From the NCBI GenBank assembly GCA_002396125.1, contig DGWL01000021.1, positions 17,953 through 34,048 on the forward strand: a stretch of 16,096 nt of DNA. The letters are read 5' to 3'. Positions 6,832 to 14,454 of the stretch are shown here, piece by piece (the stretch's first letter is position 1; every line of letters begins with the position of its first letter). The notes below the pieces were generated by a model that ran no database searches, was not told the origin of the DNA, and was given only the letters and a program-made list of their open reading frames with translations. The stretch is from Porphyromonadaceae bacterium UBA4259 (lineage in GTDB: Bacteria; Bacteroidota; Bacteroidia; Bacteroidales; Muribaculaceae). Made by a program: the position numbers and the translations under genes.

Positions 6832-8382
6832 CTATCGGGTTACATCTTTAATCCATTGGAAAAGTTCGTCAAGAGCATAGTCGCCACTGTGAGGTCGGTT
6901 CCATGCCAGGAGGAAGTTTACGTCGTGACCCGTGTTGAGCAGTTTTAACGCAAGGTTGATGGGCACGGGAAAAGCTGTGTCGCGGTCGCGTGCGCCATGA
7001 CGTATGTACCAATGCGGTGCCACGCTTGCCGACTTGTCTTCAATGAAGTTCATGGGATTCATGAGCCACACGTTGCGCTTCACATCCTCACCCAGATAGG
7101 CACTGGCTTTCATTGCGCCATACTCAGTGAAGTTGACGCTGCTGCCATTGCTGTCGCCAAACTCCTCGTTCTCGCCCGAGGCCGGCTGCTCGGCCACACC
7201 CTTGGTGTCGAAAGCAGGAGCCGTCTTGAGCGGCTGGGTTGAAACCACATAGTTGAGATACTTGTCCATATCTAAATCGACAATATACTCTCCGGCCTTC
7301 TTTATGGTGCCGCCCGAGCGCATAGGCATTCCTGCACGCTGCCCTCCTAGCGGAGCACGCCCCGCAGGCGACCGACGCATGCCGCCATTGATGGGAGGCG
7401 CGCTAAAACCCGTATCTTCACTGAACTTGAAGCCCAGCGAGTCGGGGATGTCGGCACCGGCATTCTTGGCGATTTGTGCGGCACGAATGAGTTCGCTCTT
7501 CACATAATCGAGATAATTGTCAGCACTGAGTAGCGTGCCATCAGGAGCATGTAGTTTAAGGCTGGCCAAGTAGTCGGGAAATTGAGCCTTGAGGTCATTG
7601 CTGACGGCAAGCACCCGCTCATCGGCCTGCTGACGGCTATGAGTGGAATTGTAGAGCCACTCGTAGGCCATGTCGGCATGGTCGAGGTCGGTAATGGGGC
7701 AATAGCACACACTTGCCAGCACATCGTCACGCTCACTTGCCGCACCCATTGCCTGCAGCAGTGGTTCATAGGCAGGGTGATTGCCGGTGGCCCCCATAAG
7801 TGCCGACATTGCCCCACCTGCGCTGGTGCCATCGGTGACAATTTTCTCGGCATTTCCCGGCATTTCACTGTCGAAGTGACGCAGGTAGCGTATTGCAGCC
7901 TTGAGGTCAAGCAGTGCGGCCGGCGCACGCCCGGTGTAAATTGTCTGCCCCTTCTTGATACCGGCTTTCTTGTTGGTCTTGGTAGCGATAACTGTGGAAC
8001 TGCGGCCTCTTGAACCGGGAATGACCACCACCATGCCTTCCTTGAGGGCACGTCCGCTGGCATCCCCCGCCTGAGGCTGTCCTGCCGCCGAAGCCATGTA
8101 GCCACCCACATAGGTTCGCAACAAGATGGGCGACTGCTGTGTAGCGCCCTCTGGGGCATACACATTAAGGAACTGATAGGCCGAGTCTTCAACGTTGGTC
8201 ACAAAGTAGAGTCGCTCCCAAGCGGTGTAACGCACTTGAGAGCCATCGGGCATCGTCATCACCCTTTCTTCGCCGGCGGTTGGGTCGAAGTTGAGGCCAG
8301 CCGCCTTTACCTTATTTTTAGCCTGCGTAGCCATGCCGCATGCCACAAGCACTGCAACAGCACTTAATATAATTTTCTTCAT
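6832..8382 (-). CDS. Exported subtype B tannase-like alpha/beta-hydrolase
   Basis: This 516-residue protein belongs to the tannase-like branch of alpha/beta-hydrolases; tannases cleave galloyl esters. The nucleophile elbow is GTSAGG with Ser187. The acid and base are Asp466 in RHGARDRDT (Asp468 two residues on) and His498 in WNRPHSGDY. From memory, Lactobacillus plantarum tannase has Ser163, Asp419/Asp421 and His451, with Glu357 binding substrate. The Asp-to-His spacing (32) is identical here, and Glu404 falls at the corresponding 62-residue distance before the Asp. The N-terminus is a signal sequence; LVAC at 12-15 fits a lipobox, so it may be a lipoprotein, although cleavage after ATQA is also possible. 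Residues about 328-360 are a Gly/Arg/Pro/Met-rich stretch that looks like a loop insertion. It has its own promoter and lies downstream of the LytTR two-component genes. Feruloyl or other aromatic-ester esterase activity is the main alternative. Confidence 0.78.
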   Translation of the reverse strand: MKKIILSAVAVLVACGMATQAKNKVKAAGLNFDPTAGEERVMTMPDGSQVRYTAWERLYFVTNVEDSAYQFLNVYAPEGATQQSPILLRTYVGGYMASAAGQPQAGDASGRALKEGMVVVIPGSRGRSSTVIATKTNKKAGIKKGQTIYTGRAPAALLDLKAAIRYLRHFDSEMPGNAEKIVTDGTSAGGAMSALMGATGNHPAYEPLLQAMGAASERDDVLASVCYCPITDLDHADMAYEWLYNSTHSRQQADERVLAVSNDLKAQFPDYLASLKLHAPDGTLLSADNYLDYVKSELIRAAQIAKNAGADIPDSLGFKFSEDTGFSAPPINGGMRRSPAGRAPLGGQRAGMPMRSGGTIKKAGEYIVDLDMDKYLNYVVSTQPLKTAPAFDTKGVAEQPASGENEEFGDSNGSSVNFTEYGAMKASAYLGEDVKRNVWLMNPMNFIEDKSASVAPHWYIRHGARDRDTAFPVPINLALKLLNTGHDVNFLLAWNRPHSGDYALDELFQWIKDVTR

Positions 8383-8413
8383 AGCAGTTGAATAATTGTA
8401 GATTTTTCCAATG

Positions 8414-8443
8414 CAAATATAGACAAAAAATCCATCTGAGCAA
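8414..8443 (-). promoter_or_regulatory. Promoter of the tannase-like gene
   Basis: On the minus strand, TTG (8443-8441), 19 bases, then TATATTTG (8421-8414) match the Bacteroidota consensus exactly. The expected start near 8408 gives a leader of about 26 nt before the ATG at 8382. The gene can therefore be transcribed apart from the response regulator upstream. Confidence 0.7.
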
Positions 8444-8482
8444 GCATTATTTCAATGACAAGCCCTGCATTTTCAACTAACC

Positions 8483-9166
8483 TCAGCCCAGCTTGTCGGC
8501 ATAAGCGCGACCCACGGGGATGGTGGTGCCGCCGGTTAGAGTGAGTTGCGTGCGAGAATAGGTGCTGATGCGGTGACGCGGCACAATGTAGCTCTTGTGC
8601 ACTCGCAGAAAGTGAGCCTCGGGGAGCATCGCCTCAAGGGATTTCATGCTCATCTGAGTGAGCACCGGACGGTTGTCGACTGTGAAAATCTTGACGTAGT
8701 TGTCCATTGCCTGTACATAGAGGATAGCGCTGAGCTGAATCTTCACATTCTTATACTCCACCTTGACTGTGATTTCCTCGCCCTCAAGGGGTGGAGCCGC
8801 GCTGTAGTTGATGAGCTTGACAGCCTGCCGCACCTTGTTAACAGCTTTCTCAAAACGACTGAATGAAAATGGCTTGTGCAGGAAGTCGACCGCGTTGAGA
8901 TCGAAACCGTCGACGGCAAATTGCGCATAGGCTGTGGTAAACACCAGAAAAGTGCCTTGAGGCAACTCTTTAGCGAGATTCACACCACTCACCTCCCCCA
9001 TCTTCACATCAAGAAAAAGTAGCGTGGGGCGAGTGCGCTTCACGTGCTCGATACCCACCAGTGGATTGGTGAACGTTTCAAGCTCCAAGTCGTCACAGCG
9101 GTTGCAGAAGTTCTTGATTACTTCCAGAGCCATGGGCTCATCGTCGATAGCCACGCATTTCATCAT
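8483..9166 (-). CDS. LytTR-family response regulator
   Basis: This 227-residue cytoplasmic regulator has an N-terminal receiver domain (about 1-120) and a C-terminal LytTR DNA-binding domain (about 130-227). The receiver shows the acidic pocket D8/D9/E10 (AIDDE), the phospho-acceptor D53 (LFLDVKM), T78 in FTTAY and K98 in LHKP, so it should be phosphorylatable. The output domain has LytTR motifs: ILYVQAMDNYVKIF, MSMKSLEAMLP, FLRVHKSYIV and GRAYADKL near the end. Its ATG (9166-9164) overlaps the kinase stop codon as ATGA, which indicates translational coupling with that gene. A second in-frame ATG follows at once (9163), so the true start is uncertain by one codon. Targets are not visible in the sequence; the tannase-like gene 100 bases downstream is a candidate by position only. 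Confidence 0.95.
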   Translation of the reverse strand: MMKCVAIDDEPMALEVIKNFCNRCDDLELETFTNPLVGIEHVKRTRPTLLFLDVKMGEVSGVNLAKELPQGTFLVFTTAYAQFAVDGFDLNAVDFLHKPFSFSRFEKAVNKVRQAVKLINYSAAPPLEGEEITVKVEYKNVKIQLSAILYVQAMDNYVKIFTVDNRPVLTQMSMKSLEAMLPEAHFLRVHKSYIVPRHRISTYSRTQLTLTGGTTIPVGRAYADKLG

Positions 9167-10263
9167 TGCTTATTGTTTAGGTCGATTTTCAATAACACGG
9201 AAAACTGATTGTCATGGTCATCGATGTCGAGCGAGTAGCTTGTGTCATACACCAGATCGAGGCGCTTGCGGCAGTTCTCGATGCCTATGCCCGGGCTGGC
9301 ATCGCCCGAAGGACGTGTGCGCACCGGGTTGCTCGTGGCGAGGGTCAGCACGCCATCTTTCATACTCAATTCCACGTCGATGACACTGTGCTCACTGGCA
9401 CTGACACCATATTTCAAGGCATTTTCCACAAAGGTGATGAGCAACATGGGAGCGATAGTTGCTCCCGGCAGCGACTGGTCGTTGGTGTAGCGATAGTTCA
9501 CCGACGTCATCTCGTTCATGCGGTTGCGCTGCAAGTCGATGTATTGCTGCAGGTATTGGGCCTCGCTATCGACCGGCACGCTGTCCTGATTGGCGTTATT
9601 GTAGATGTAGCGCGTGATATCGATAAACTGCATGAAGGCATCCTCGGTCTTGGGACTCTGAGTCACCACCATGCTGTAGAGAGTGTTGAGAGTGTTGAAG
9701 AGGAAATGGGGGTCGATTTGCGCCTTGTAGAGCGAGAGCTCGGCTTTGTTCTTAGCCACCTCAAGCTCTTGCTGGCGTGCGCGTTGGCGATATAGCTCAC
9801 GCAGCAGTCCCATTGCGCTGCTGAAGGTCATCACTATCACAAAGAGGAACCACACAGCCTGCTGATGCAGCCTGAACTTGGCGGCCGAGATGGGCCTGCG
9901 AGGCATCTCTCCCATCCCTTCGGGCCGCGGCCTGTGGTGTCTGAAGGGGTAATCCATCTTGTAATGCGAGAGCAGGTAGGTGACACCTATCATGGCTATC
10001 ACCACCAGCAAAGCCCACATCATGCGCTTGCGGTTGGCAAAGAGCGACGGCACCGTGAACACACGGTTCACGAAATAGACGGCATAGAGCCACCCCACGA
10101 GTAGCAGAACAAATGACGTGTTGTTCTCAAGCCAGCGCTCGATGGGCAGCAAGTAGATCATGAGTGGCAACAGCACAACGCAGAAGAAAAGATCAATCCA
10201 CAGTTGCACCTGCTTGCCAAGCACTTTGCGTGCATGTGCCGGGGTAATAGTATTAGATTCCAT
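9163..10263 (-). CDS. LytS/YehU-type sensor histidine kinase
   Basis: This 366-residue inner-membrane kinase has four predicted membrane segments, about residues 22-40, 50-68, 81-98 and 136-153, with a charged Arg/His-rich loop at 101-124 (FRHHRPRPEGMGEMPRRP). A coiled linker (about 155-182) leads into the HisKA_7TM-unrelated His_kinase domain (PF06580 type): IDPHFLFNTLNTLYSMV with phospho-acceptor H186. The ATPase part has the N-box FVENALKYG (N281) and a short G-box, GIGIENCRKRL (325-335). No periplasmic sensor domain is present, so any signal is probably read within or near the membrane. It partners the overlapping LytTR regulator. The gene starts behind an unusually strong Shine-Dalgarno sequence, 66 bases after ddl on the same strand. 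No TAnnTTTG box is seen in that gap, so it may depend partly on ddl transcription. Confidence 0.95.
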   Translation of the reverse strand: MESNTITPAHARKVLGKQVQLWIDLFFCVVLLPLMIYLLPIERWLENNTSFVLLLVGWLYAVYFVNRVFTVPSLFANRKRMMWALLVVIAMIGVTYLLSHYKMDYPFRHHRPRPEGMGEMPRRPISAAKFRLHQQAVWFLFVIVMTFSSAMGLLRELYRQRARQQELEVAKNKAELSLYKAQIDPHFLFNTLNTLYSMVVTQSPKTEDAFMQFIDITRYIYNNANQDSVPVDSEAQYLQQYIDLQRNRMNEMTSVNYRYTNDQSLPGATIAPMLLITFVENALKYGVSASEHSVIDVELSMKDGVLTLATSNPVRTRPSGDASPGIGIENCRKRLDLVYDTSYSLDIDDHDNQFSVLLKIDLNNKQ

Positions 10264-10267
10264 AATT

Positions 10268-10273
10268 CCTCCT
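10268..10273 (-). promoter_or_regulatory. Strong Shine-Dalgarno sequence of the kinase gene
   Basis: The minus strand reads GAGGAGGAATTATG: a full AGGAGG four bases before the start codon. Genes of Bacteroidota seldom carry such a site, and the other starts in this window have A/T-rich leaders. It supports the ATG at 10263. Confidence 0.65.
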
Positions 10274-10286
10274 CTGAATGAACAAA

Positions 10287-10314
10287 CCGGCTAGCGTGTT
10301 TACTCGCCAGCCAG
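10287..10314 (-). terminator. Hairpin between ddl and the kinase gene (weak terminator or attenuator)
   Basis: In minus-strand RNA, CUGGCUGGCG pairs with CGCUAGCCGG over all 10 positions (two of them G-U) around an 8-nt loop, followed by UUUGUU. In plus-strand RNA the same two pairs would be C-A mismatches, so the structure suits minus-strand transcription. The poor U tract suggests partial read-through from ddl into the two-component genes. Confidence 0.45.
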
Positions 10315-10329
10315 TTTACATATATTAAC

Positions 10330-11331
10330 CTAGAATTGGTTTTCTACAATCTCGGTGAGCACGTCGCGCATTTCAAGTCCTGCTGCCGCAACCTGCTGTG
10401 GGATGAAGCTTGTGGCGGTCATGCCTGGTGTGGTATTCACCTCGAGCATGTTGATGCAGTCGCTGCCGTCTTCATTCTTGGTTACAATGAAGTCAACGCG
10501 AATGATGCCGTTGCAGTGCAGGATGTCATAGATGCGACTGGTCTCGGCCTGTAAAGCGCGTGTGAGCTCGTCGCTAATGCGGGCTGGAGTGATTTCTTCC
10601 ACCTGACCGTTATACTTTGCGTCATAGTCGAAGAACTCATTGTGAGTAACAACCTCGGTAACAGGGAAAACCACGCTCTTCTTCTTGGTCTTGTAGCAGC
10701 CCACAGTCACTTCCACACCATCGAGGAAGCGCTCCACCATCACTTGACCAAACTGCTTGAAGGCATTGGTGATGGCCGGCGCAAGCTGTTTCTTGTCTTT
10801 CACTTTGGTCACACCAAAGCTAGAGCCGTCGTCGGTGGGTTTGACAAAGCAAGGAATGCCCAGCTGGCGCACAATGTCGTCCTCGGTAATCGAGCGGTCA
10901 ACGTCCTTGAGAAGCAGGATGCTGTCGGCAACAGTAACGCCAAACGAGCGCATATAGTTGTTGAGCATATATTTATTAAAGGTGAGCGACTCAACCAGCA
11001 CATTGCTGGTGGAATAAGGCAACTTGATGAGGTCGAAGTAGCCCTGCAAGATACCGTTCTCACCCGGAGTGCCATGGATTGTGATGTAGGCATAGTCGAA
11101 GGTTGTCTTCTTGCCATTGAGTTTGAAAGAGAAGTCGTTCTTGTCGATTGGAGCCAGGCTGCCGTCGTGAAGGTTCACGTGCCAGTCGTGACCCCTAATC
11201 ACTGCAATGTGAACATTATAACGGTTGCGGTCAAACCAGCCGTACAATCCCTGGGCCGAACGCAACGACACCTCGTGCTCCGACGAGTCGCCACCACACA
11301 CGATGGCTATGTTTCTTTTTGTTTTCTTCAT
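10330..11331 (-). CDS. ddl: D-alanine--D-alanine ligase
   Basis: This ATP-grasp enzyme joins two D-alanines in the cytoplasm for peptidoglycan synthesis. I take ATG 11331 (333 residues, MKKTKRNIAIVCGGDSSEHE) as the start. The frame is open further up to 11463, but the promoter lies inside that extension, and 333 fits the family length. Family signatures: GGDSSEHEVSL (13-23), HGTPGENG (86-93), FVKPTDDGSSFGV (162-174), EVTVGCY (207-213), RVDFIV (278-283, with metal ligand D280) and LEVNTTPGMT (296-305, with E297 and N299). YDAKY (236-240) carries the Lys-Tyr of D-Ala-D-Ala ligases, so this is not a D-lactate (Van-type) ligase. It is divergent from murF, which uses its product. A weak hairpin follows it, before the histidine kinase gene. 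Confidence 0.97.
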   Translation of the reverse strand: MKKTKRNIAIVCGGDSSEHEVSLRSAQGLYGWFDRNRYNVHIAVIRGHDWHVNLHDGSLAPIDKNDFSFKLNGKKTTFDYAYITIHGTPGENGILQGYFDLIKLPYSTSNVLVESLTFNKYMLNNYMRSFGVTVADSILLLKDVDRSITEDDIVRQLGIPCFVKPTDDGSSFGVTKVKDKKQLAPAITNAFKQFGQVMVERFLDGVEVTVGCYKTKKKSVVFPVTEVVTHNEFFDYDAKYNGQVEEITPARISDELTRALQAETSRIYDILHCNGIIRVDFIVTKNEDGSDCINMLEVNTTPGMTATSFIPQQVAAAGLEMRDVLTEIVENQF

Positions 11332-11357
11332 TACATTATTCTGTTTAAAATCACTTG

Positions 11358-11389
11358 CAAAGTTACTATCAACCATGTTAATTACCAAA
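11358..11389 (-). promoter_or_regulatory. Promoter of ddl
   Basis: On the minus strand, TTTG (11389-11386), 20 bases, then TAACTTTG (11365-11358): a textbook Bacteroidota promoter. The start near 11352 gives a leader of about 20 nt before ATG 11331 and rules out the longer ddl frame. Confidence 0.78.
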
Positions 11390-11429
11390 TTTTTCACACT
11401 TTTCGCAGTCGTTTTCCAAGTATAATGTG

Positions 11430-11437
11430 TAACTTTG
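11430..11437 (+). promoter_or_regulatory. -7 promoter box of murF
   Basis: TAACTTTG is a perfect -7 box 24 bases before the murF ATG. A clear TTG box is missing upstream; only a TTTT run near 11412 is there. It lies about 64 bases from the ddl -7 box on the opposite strand, so the two promoters are divergent and non-overlapping. Confidence 0.6.
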
Positions 11438-11461
11438 TGGCAATAAATCATTATTGAAATC

Positions 11462-12784
11462 ATGGAAATAAAAGAACTTTACTCAATCTATAAGCAGCAT
11501 GGGGTTATAACAACCGATAGTCGCGACTGTCCTGAGGGCAGCATTTTCTTTGCCCTCAAGGGCGAATCGTTCGATGGCAACAAGTTTGCCGCTCAAGCGC
11601 TCGAGAAAGGATGCGCCCTGGCTGTGGTCGACGACCTGCAAGCCTATGGCGAAGCCACCGAGGCAGGCCTTGCGGCACGCATGGAGCTGGTGCCCGATGC
11701 GTTGCAGGCATTCAAGGACCTTGCCCGCGAGCACAGGCGTCAGTTCTCAATTCCTGTGGTGGGCATTACCGGCACCAACGGCAAGACGACCACCAAGGAA
11801 CTGGTGCGAACTGTGCTTGCCCAAAAGTATAACGTGATGGCCACCGAGGGCAACTTCAATAACGACGTGGGCGTGCCTAAAACACTGCTGCGCTTAACTC
11901 CCGAACATGAGATTGCTGTTGTGGAGATGGGCGCCAGCCATCCCGGCGACATCAAGACTCTTGCCGAAACCGCCGAACCCACTTGCGGTCTTATCACCAA
12001 TGTGGGAAAAGCGCATCTGCAAGGCTTCGGCTCGCTCGAGGGTGTGATAAAAACCAAGGGGGAACTCTACGACAATCTCGCGTCACGAGCCGGCAGCGTC
12101 ATCTTTGTCAATGCCGATAACCATTACCTCACCGGCATCCTGCCTGCCGGTGTCGCTACCATGAGCTACACCCAAGACGCAACTAAAGGCGAAGCCGCTG
12201 TGCAAGGCGAAATAATAGCCTGCGACCCGTTCTTGAGACTGCGTTGGCGCGCAAGCGGCGGGCAGTGGCACCAAGTGGCTACCCACCTCATTGGCAGCTA
12301 CAACCTCGACAATGTGCTTGCCGCCATAACTGTGGGTCTGCACTTTGATGTCGACGAGGAGCTCATTGTGCAAGCCATTGAATCCTATGTTCCCTCCAAC
12401 AACCGCTCGCAACTCACCGACACAGCCACCAATCACCTCATTGTGGACGCTTATAACGCCAACCCCACCTCGATGGCTGCTGCACTCGACAACTTTGAGC
12501 TCATGCAGGTGTCGCCCAAGATGGCAATCCTGGGTGAGATGCGCGAGCTTGGCGCAAGCAGTCGCGAGGAGCACACCAAGCTCGTTGAGCGATTGAAACA
12601 GTGCCGTTTCGACCAAGTGTGGCTTGTGGGTGCCGAGTTTAATGACATCGACTGCGACTTCCGCAAGTTTGCCGATGTGCAACAGGTTAAGGAGGCCATT
12701 GCCTGGGAGCCTATCCATGACAGCTACATCCTGATTAAGGGCTCTAACGGTAACCGCCTGTTCCAGTTGCCCGAAGTCTTATAG
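11462..12784 (+). CDS. murF: UDP-N-acetylmuramoyl-tripeptide--D-alanyl-D-alanine ligase
   Basis: MurF adds D-Ala-D-Ala to the UDP-MurNAc-tripeptide in the cytoplasm, the last soluble step of the peptidoglycan precursor. The protein has 440 residues, close to the 452 of the E. coli enzyme. The N-terminal substrate-binding domain (about 1-95) contains TTDSRDCPEGSIFFALKGE and FDGNKFA. The central ATPase has the P-loop GITGTNGKTTTKE (101-113, K108) and the Mur-ligase strings EGNFNNDVGVPKTLL, VVEMGASHPGDI, ITNVGKAHLQGFGS and TKGELY. The third domain begins near SYNLDNVLAA and has DAYNANPTSMAAAL, a strong MurF signature. The start ATG 11462 follows its promoter by 24 bases. ddl, supplier of its second substrate, is transcribed divergently from the adjacent region. 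No clear terminator follows; the 118-base gap to the next gene holds that gene's promoter. Confidence 0.98.
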   Translation: MEIKELYSIYKQHGVITTDSRDCPEGSIFFALKGESFDGNKFAAQALEKGCALAVVDDLQAYGEATEAGLAARMELVPDALQAFKDLAREHRRQFSIPVVGITGTNGKTTTKELVRTVLAQKYNVMATEGNFNNDVGVPKTLLRLTPEHEIAVVEMGASHPGDIKTLAETAEPTCGLITNVGKAHLQGFGSLEGVIKTKGELYDNLASRAGSVIFVNADNHYLTGILPAGVATMSYTQDATKGEAAVQGEIIACDPFLRLRWRASGGQWHQVATHLIGSYNLDNVLAAITVGLHFDVDEELIVQAIESYVPSNNRSQLTDTATNHLIVDAYNANPTSMAAALDNFELMQVSPKMAILGEMRELGASSREEHTKLVERLKQCRFDQVWLVGAEFNDIDCDFRKFADVQQVKEAIAWEPIHDSYILIKGSNGNRLFQLPEVL

Positions 12785-12834
12785 AACAAATTAACCCATT
12801 CAATTAAATGTTTATTACAAAAATCATTTAAATA

Positions 12835-12865
12835 TTGCCAAATTAATTGCATTTCTCTATTTTTG
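12835..12865 (+). promoter_or_regulatory. Promoter of the dockerin/beta-helix gene
   Basis: TTG (12835-12837), 20 bases, then TATTTTTG (12858-12865) matches the Bacteroidota consensus. It gives a leader of about 30 nt before ATG 12903. Confidence 0.68.
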
Positions 12866-12902
12866 CGAGCAAAACGACTCTTAATTCATTAAAAACACAA
12901 TT

Positions 12903-14423
12903 ATGAAAAAAGTTATCATAACTTCGATAATAGCCATTGCGGCAATTGTGGGTTACACAGCGATGGCCGGCACTGTCACCGGCGATGTTAACGGCGACGG
13001 AGTGTGCAACAGCGCCGATGTCACCGCGCTCTACCAGTTCATCCTTAACAATGACACTAGCAAGATTGTCAATGGCGACCAAAACAACGATGGCATCATC
13101 AACAGCGCCGATGTCACTGCTGTGTATAGCATCATCCTTGGAACCGCCACTCCCGACATCGACGACTACAATATCAACATCGTCTACAACGGCACAAGCG
13201 CTACCGTTACAGTTGCCAAGAACATCAGTAGCTACATCACAGTGGCCGTAGATGGTGCACACGTCAACATCGTGGCCGATGCCCAGTTGCAAGACTCCAT
13301 CTTCTACAACTTGAGCGGCTCAACCACCGACGGCTCGTTCTACATGGATGGTGAATATAAGTGCTATGTCAACCTAACCGACCTCTCAATCACAAACCCC
13401 GACAGCGCCGCAATCAACATCGATAACGGTAAGCGCATCGACCTCATCATCAACGGAATCAACACCCTCACCGATGCCACCGGCGGCGCTCAAAAGGCCT
13501 GCTGCTTCATCAATGGCCACACTGTGATTGCCGGCGACGGAACACTCAATATCACCGGCAACAGCAAGCATGCCTACTTTAGCGACGAGTACACCACCAT
13601 GAACAGTGGCACCATCAACGTGCTCAACTCGGCAAGCGACGGCATGCACATTAACCAGTACTTCATGATGAACGGCGGCAACATAACCATCAACACCACC
13701 GGCGGTGATGGCATCGACGTGGGAATGACCAAGAATGTCGACGACACTCACAACGGCGAGTTCATCCTCAACGATGGCACAATCACCGTCACCACTAGCG
13801 GCGATGCGGTAAAGGGTATTAAGTGCGAGTCAATAATGACCATTGCAGGTGGCACGCTCACATCAACCACCAGCGGCAACGCTGTCTACGATGCAACCAA
13901 GGCCGACTTGAGCAGTTGTGCGGCAATCAAGTGCGACAGCACATTCAACATGAGCGACGGCACAATCTATCTCACCAGCACCGGCTCAGGAGGCAAGGGT
14001 CTCAACAGCGACGGTAGCGTGAAAATAGCCGGTGGCACATTCACCGCTATCACCACAGGAGCGGTCTATGAGTATTCATCCACGCTCGACACTAAAGCAG
14101 GTGGTGTAAAGGCCGATGGCTCCATCACCATCACCGGCGGCACCGTGCGCGTGGCTGCCAGCAGCGACGATGCCCGAGCTTTCAACGGTGAGCTTGGATT
14201 CTTCACCAACGGTGGCTACATCCTGGGCATAGGCGGCAAGTCATCAACCGTGAGCACCGGCTACACACAAAAGTATAAATACCTTCGTAACCAAGTGATT
14301 ACAGGCGGCAACACCTACACGCCACTGGTTAACAATGCAGCGGTAGGCATCTCATTTGCAATCCCTACCATCTACAACAACAGCGCTGCCCTCGTTGTGG
14401 TTTCCACACCCGAAGTACCCTAA
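12903..14423 (+). CDS. Exported protein with N-terminal dockerin-like domain and beta-helix carbohydrate-binding region
   Basis: This 506-residue protein has a signal peptide (1-22, ending GYTAMA). It is followed at once by two dockerin type I-like calcium loops: D28-V-N-G-D-G-V-C-N-S-A-D39 and D59-Q-N-N-D-G-I-I-N-S-A-D70. Each has the D-x-N-x-D-G-x-x-N-x-x-D ligand pattern and a following helix (VTALYQFIL, VTAVYSIIL). Residues about 88-470 are short, Gly/Asn/Thr-rich beta turns recurring about every 20-30 residues (for example NSGTINVLNSASDGMHI, NDGTITVTTSGDAVKGI, SDGTIYLTSTGSGGKGL, TGGTVRVAASSDDARAF). This is the pattern of the Cthe_2159-like carbohydrate-binding domain (PF14262 type), a parallel beta-helix known to bind acidic polysaccharide. 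I see no catalytic residues and no C-terminal sorting domain. It is probably secreted or surface-exposed, binding a glycan. A dockerin at the N-terminus is unusual, and no cohesin gene is in the window. Confidence 0.82.
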   Translation: MKKVIITSIIAIAAIVGYTAMAGTVTGDVNGDGVCNSADVTALYQFILNNDTSKIVNGDQNNDGIINSADVTAVYSIILGTATPDIDDYNINIVYNGTSATVTVAKNISSYITVAVDGAHVNIVADAQLQDSIFYNLSGSTTDGSFYMDGEYKCYVNLTDLSITNPDSAAINIDNGKRIDLIINGINTLTDATGGAQKACCFINGHTVIAGDGTLNITGNSKHAYFSDEYTTMNSGTINVLNSASDGMHINQYFMMNGGNITINTTGGDGIDVGMTKNVDDTHNGEFILNDGTITVTTSGDAVKGIKCESIMTIAGGTLTSTTSGNAVYDATKADLSSCAAIKCDSTFNMSDGTIYLTSTGSGGKGLNSDGSVKIAGGTFTAITTGAVYEYSSTLDTKAGGVKADGSITITGGTVRVAASSDDARAFNGELGFFTNGGYILGIGGKSSTVSTGYTQKYKYLRNQVITGGNTYTPLVNNAAVGISFAIPTIYNNSAALVVVSTPEVP

Positions 14424-14454
14424 CAAACGCCATAACACGTTGACGCTAAACGGC

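Noticed and set aside
6801..6842. Possible terminator hairpin at the 3' end of the tannase-like gene (GTAAC/GTTAC and AGGC/GCCT)
   Set aside because: The arms are short and partly inside the coding sequence, and no U run follows on the minus strand.
10642..11457. Open 271-residue plus-strand frame opposite ddl
   Set aside because: The ddl motifs on the minus strand are complete. The plus frame also runs through the ddl promoter and has no family signature.
11332..11463. Longer N-terminus for ddl starting at 11463
   Set aside because: The extension would include the ddl promoter itself (11358-11389) and overlap the murF start; the conserved Ddl N-terminus begins at 11331.
12809..12833. A/T-rich inverted repeat after murF
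   Set aside because: Imperfect AAT-rich arms of about 8-9 bases with no GC pairs to hold a stem and no T tract; it is expected by chance in such sequence.
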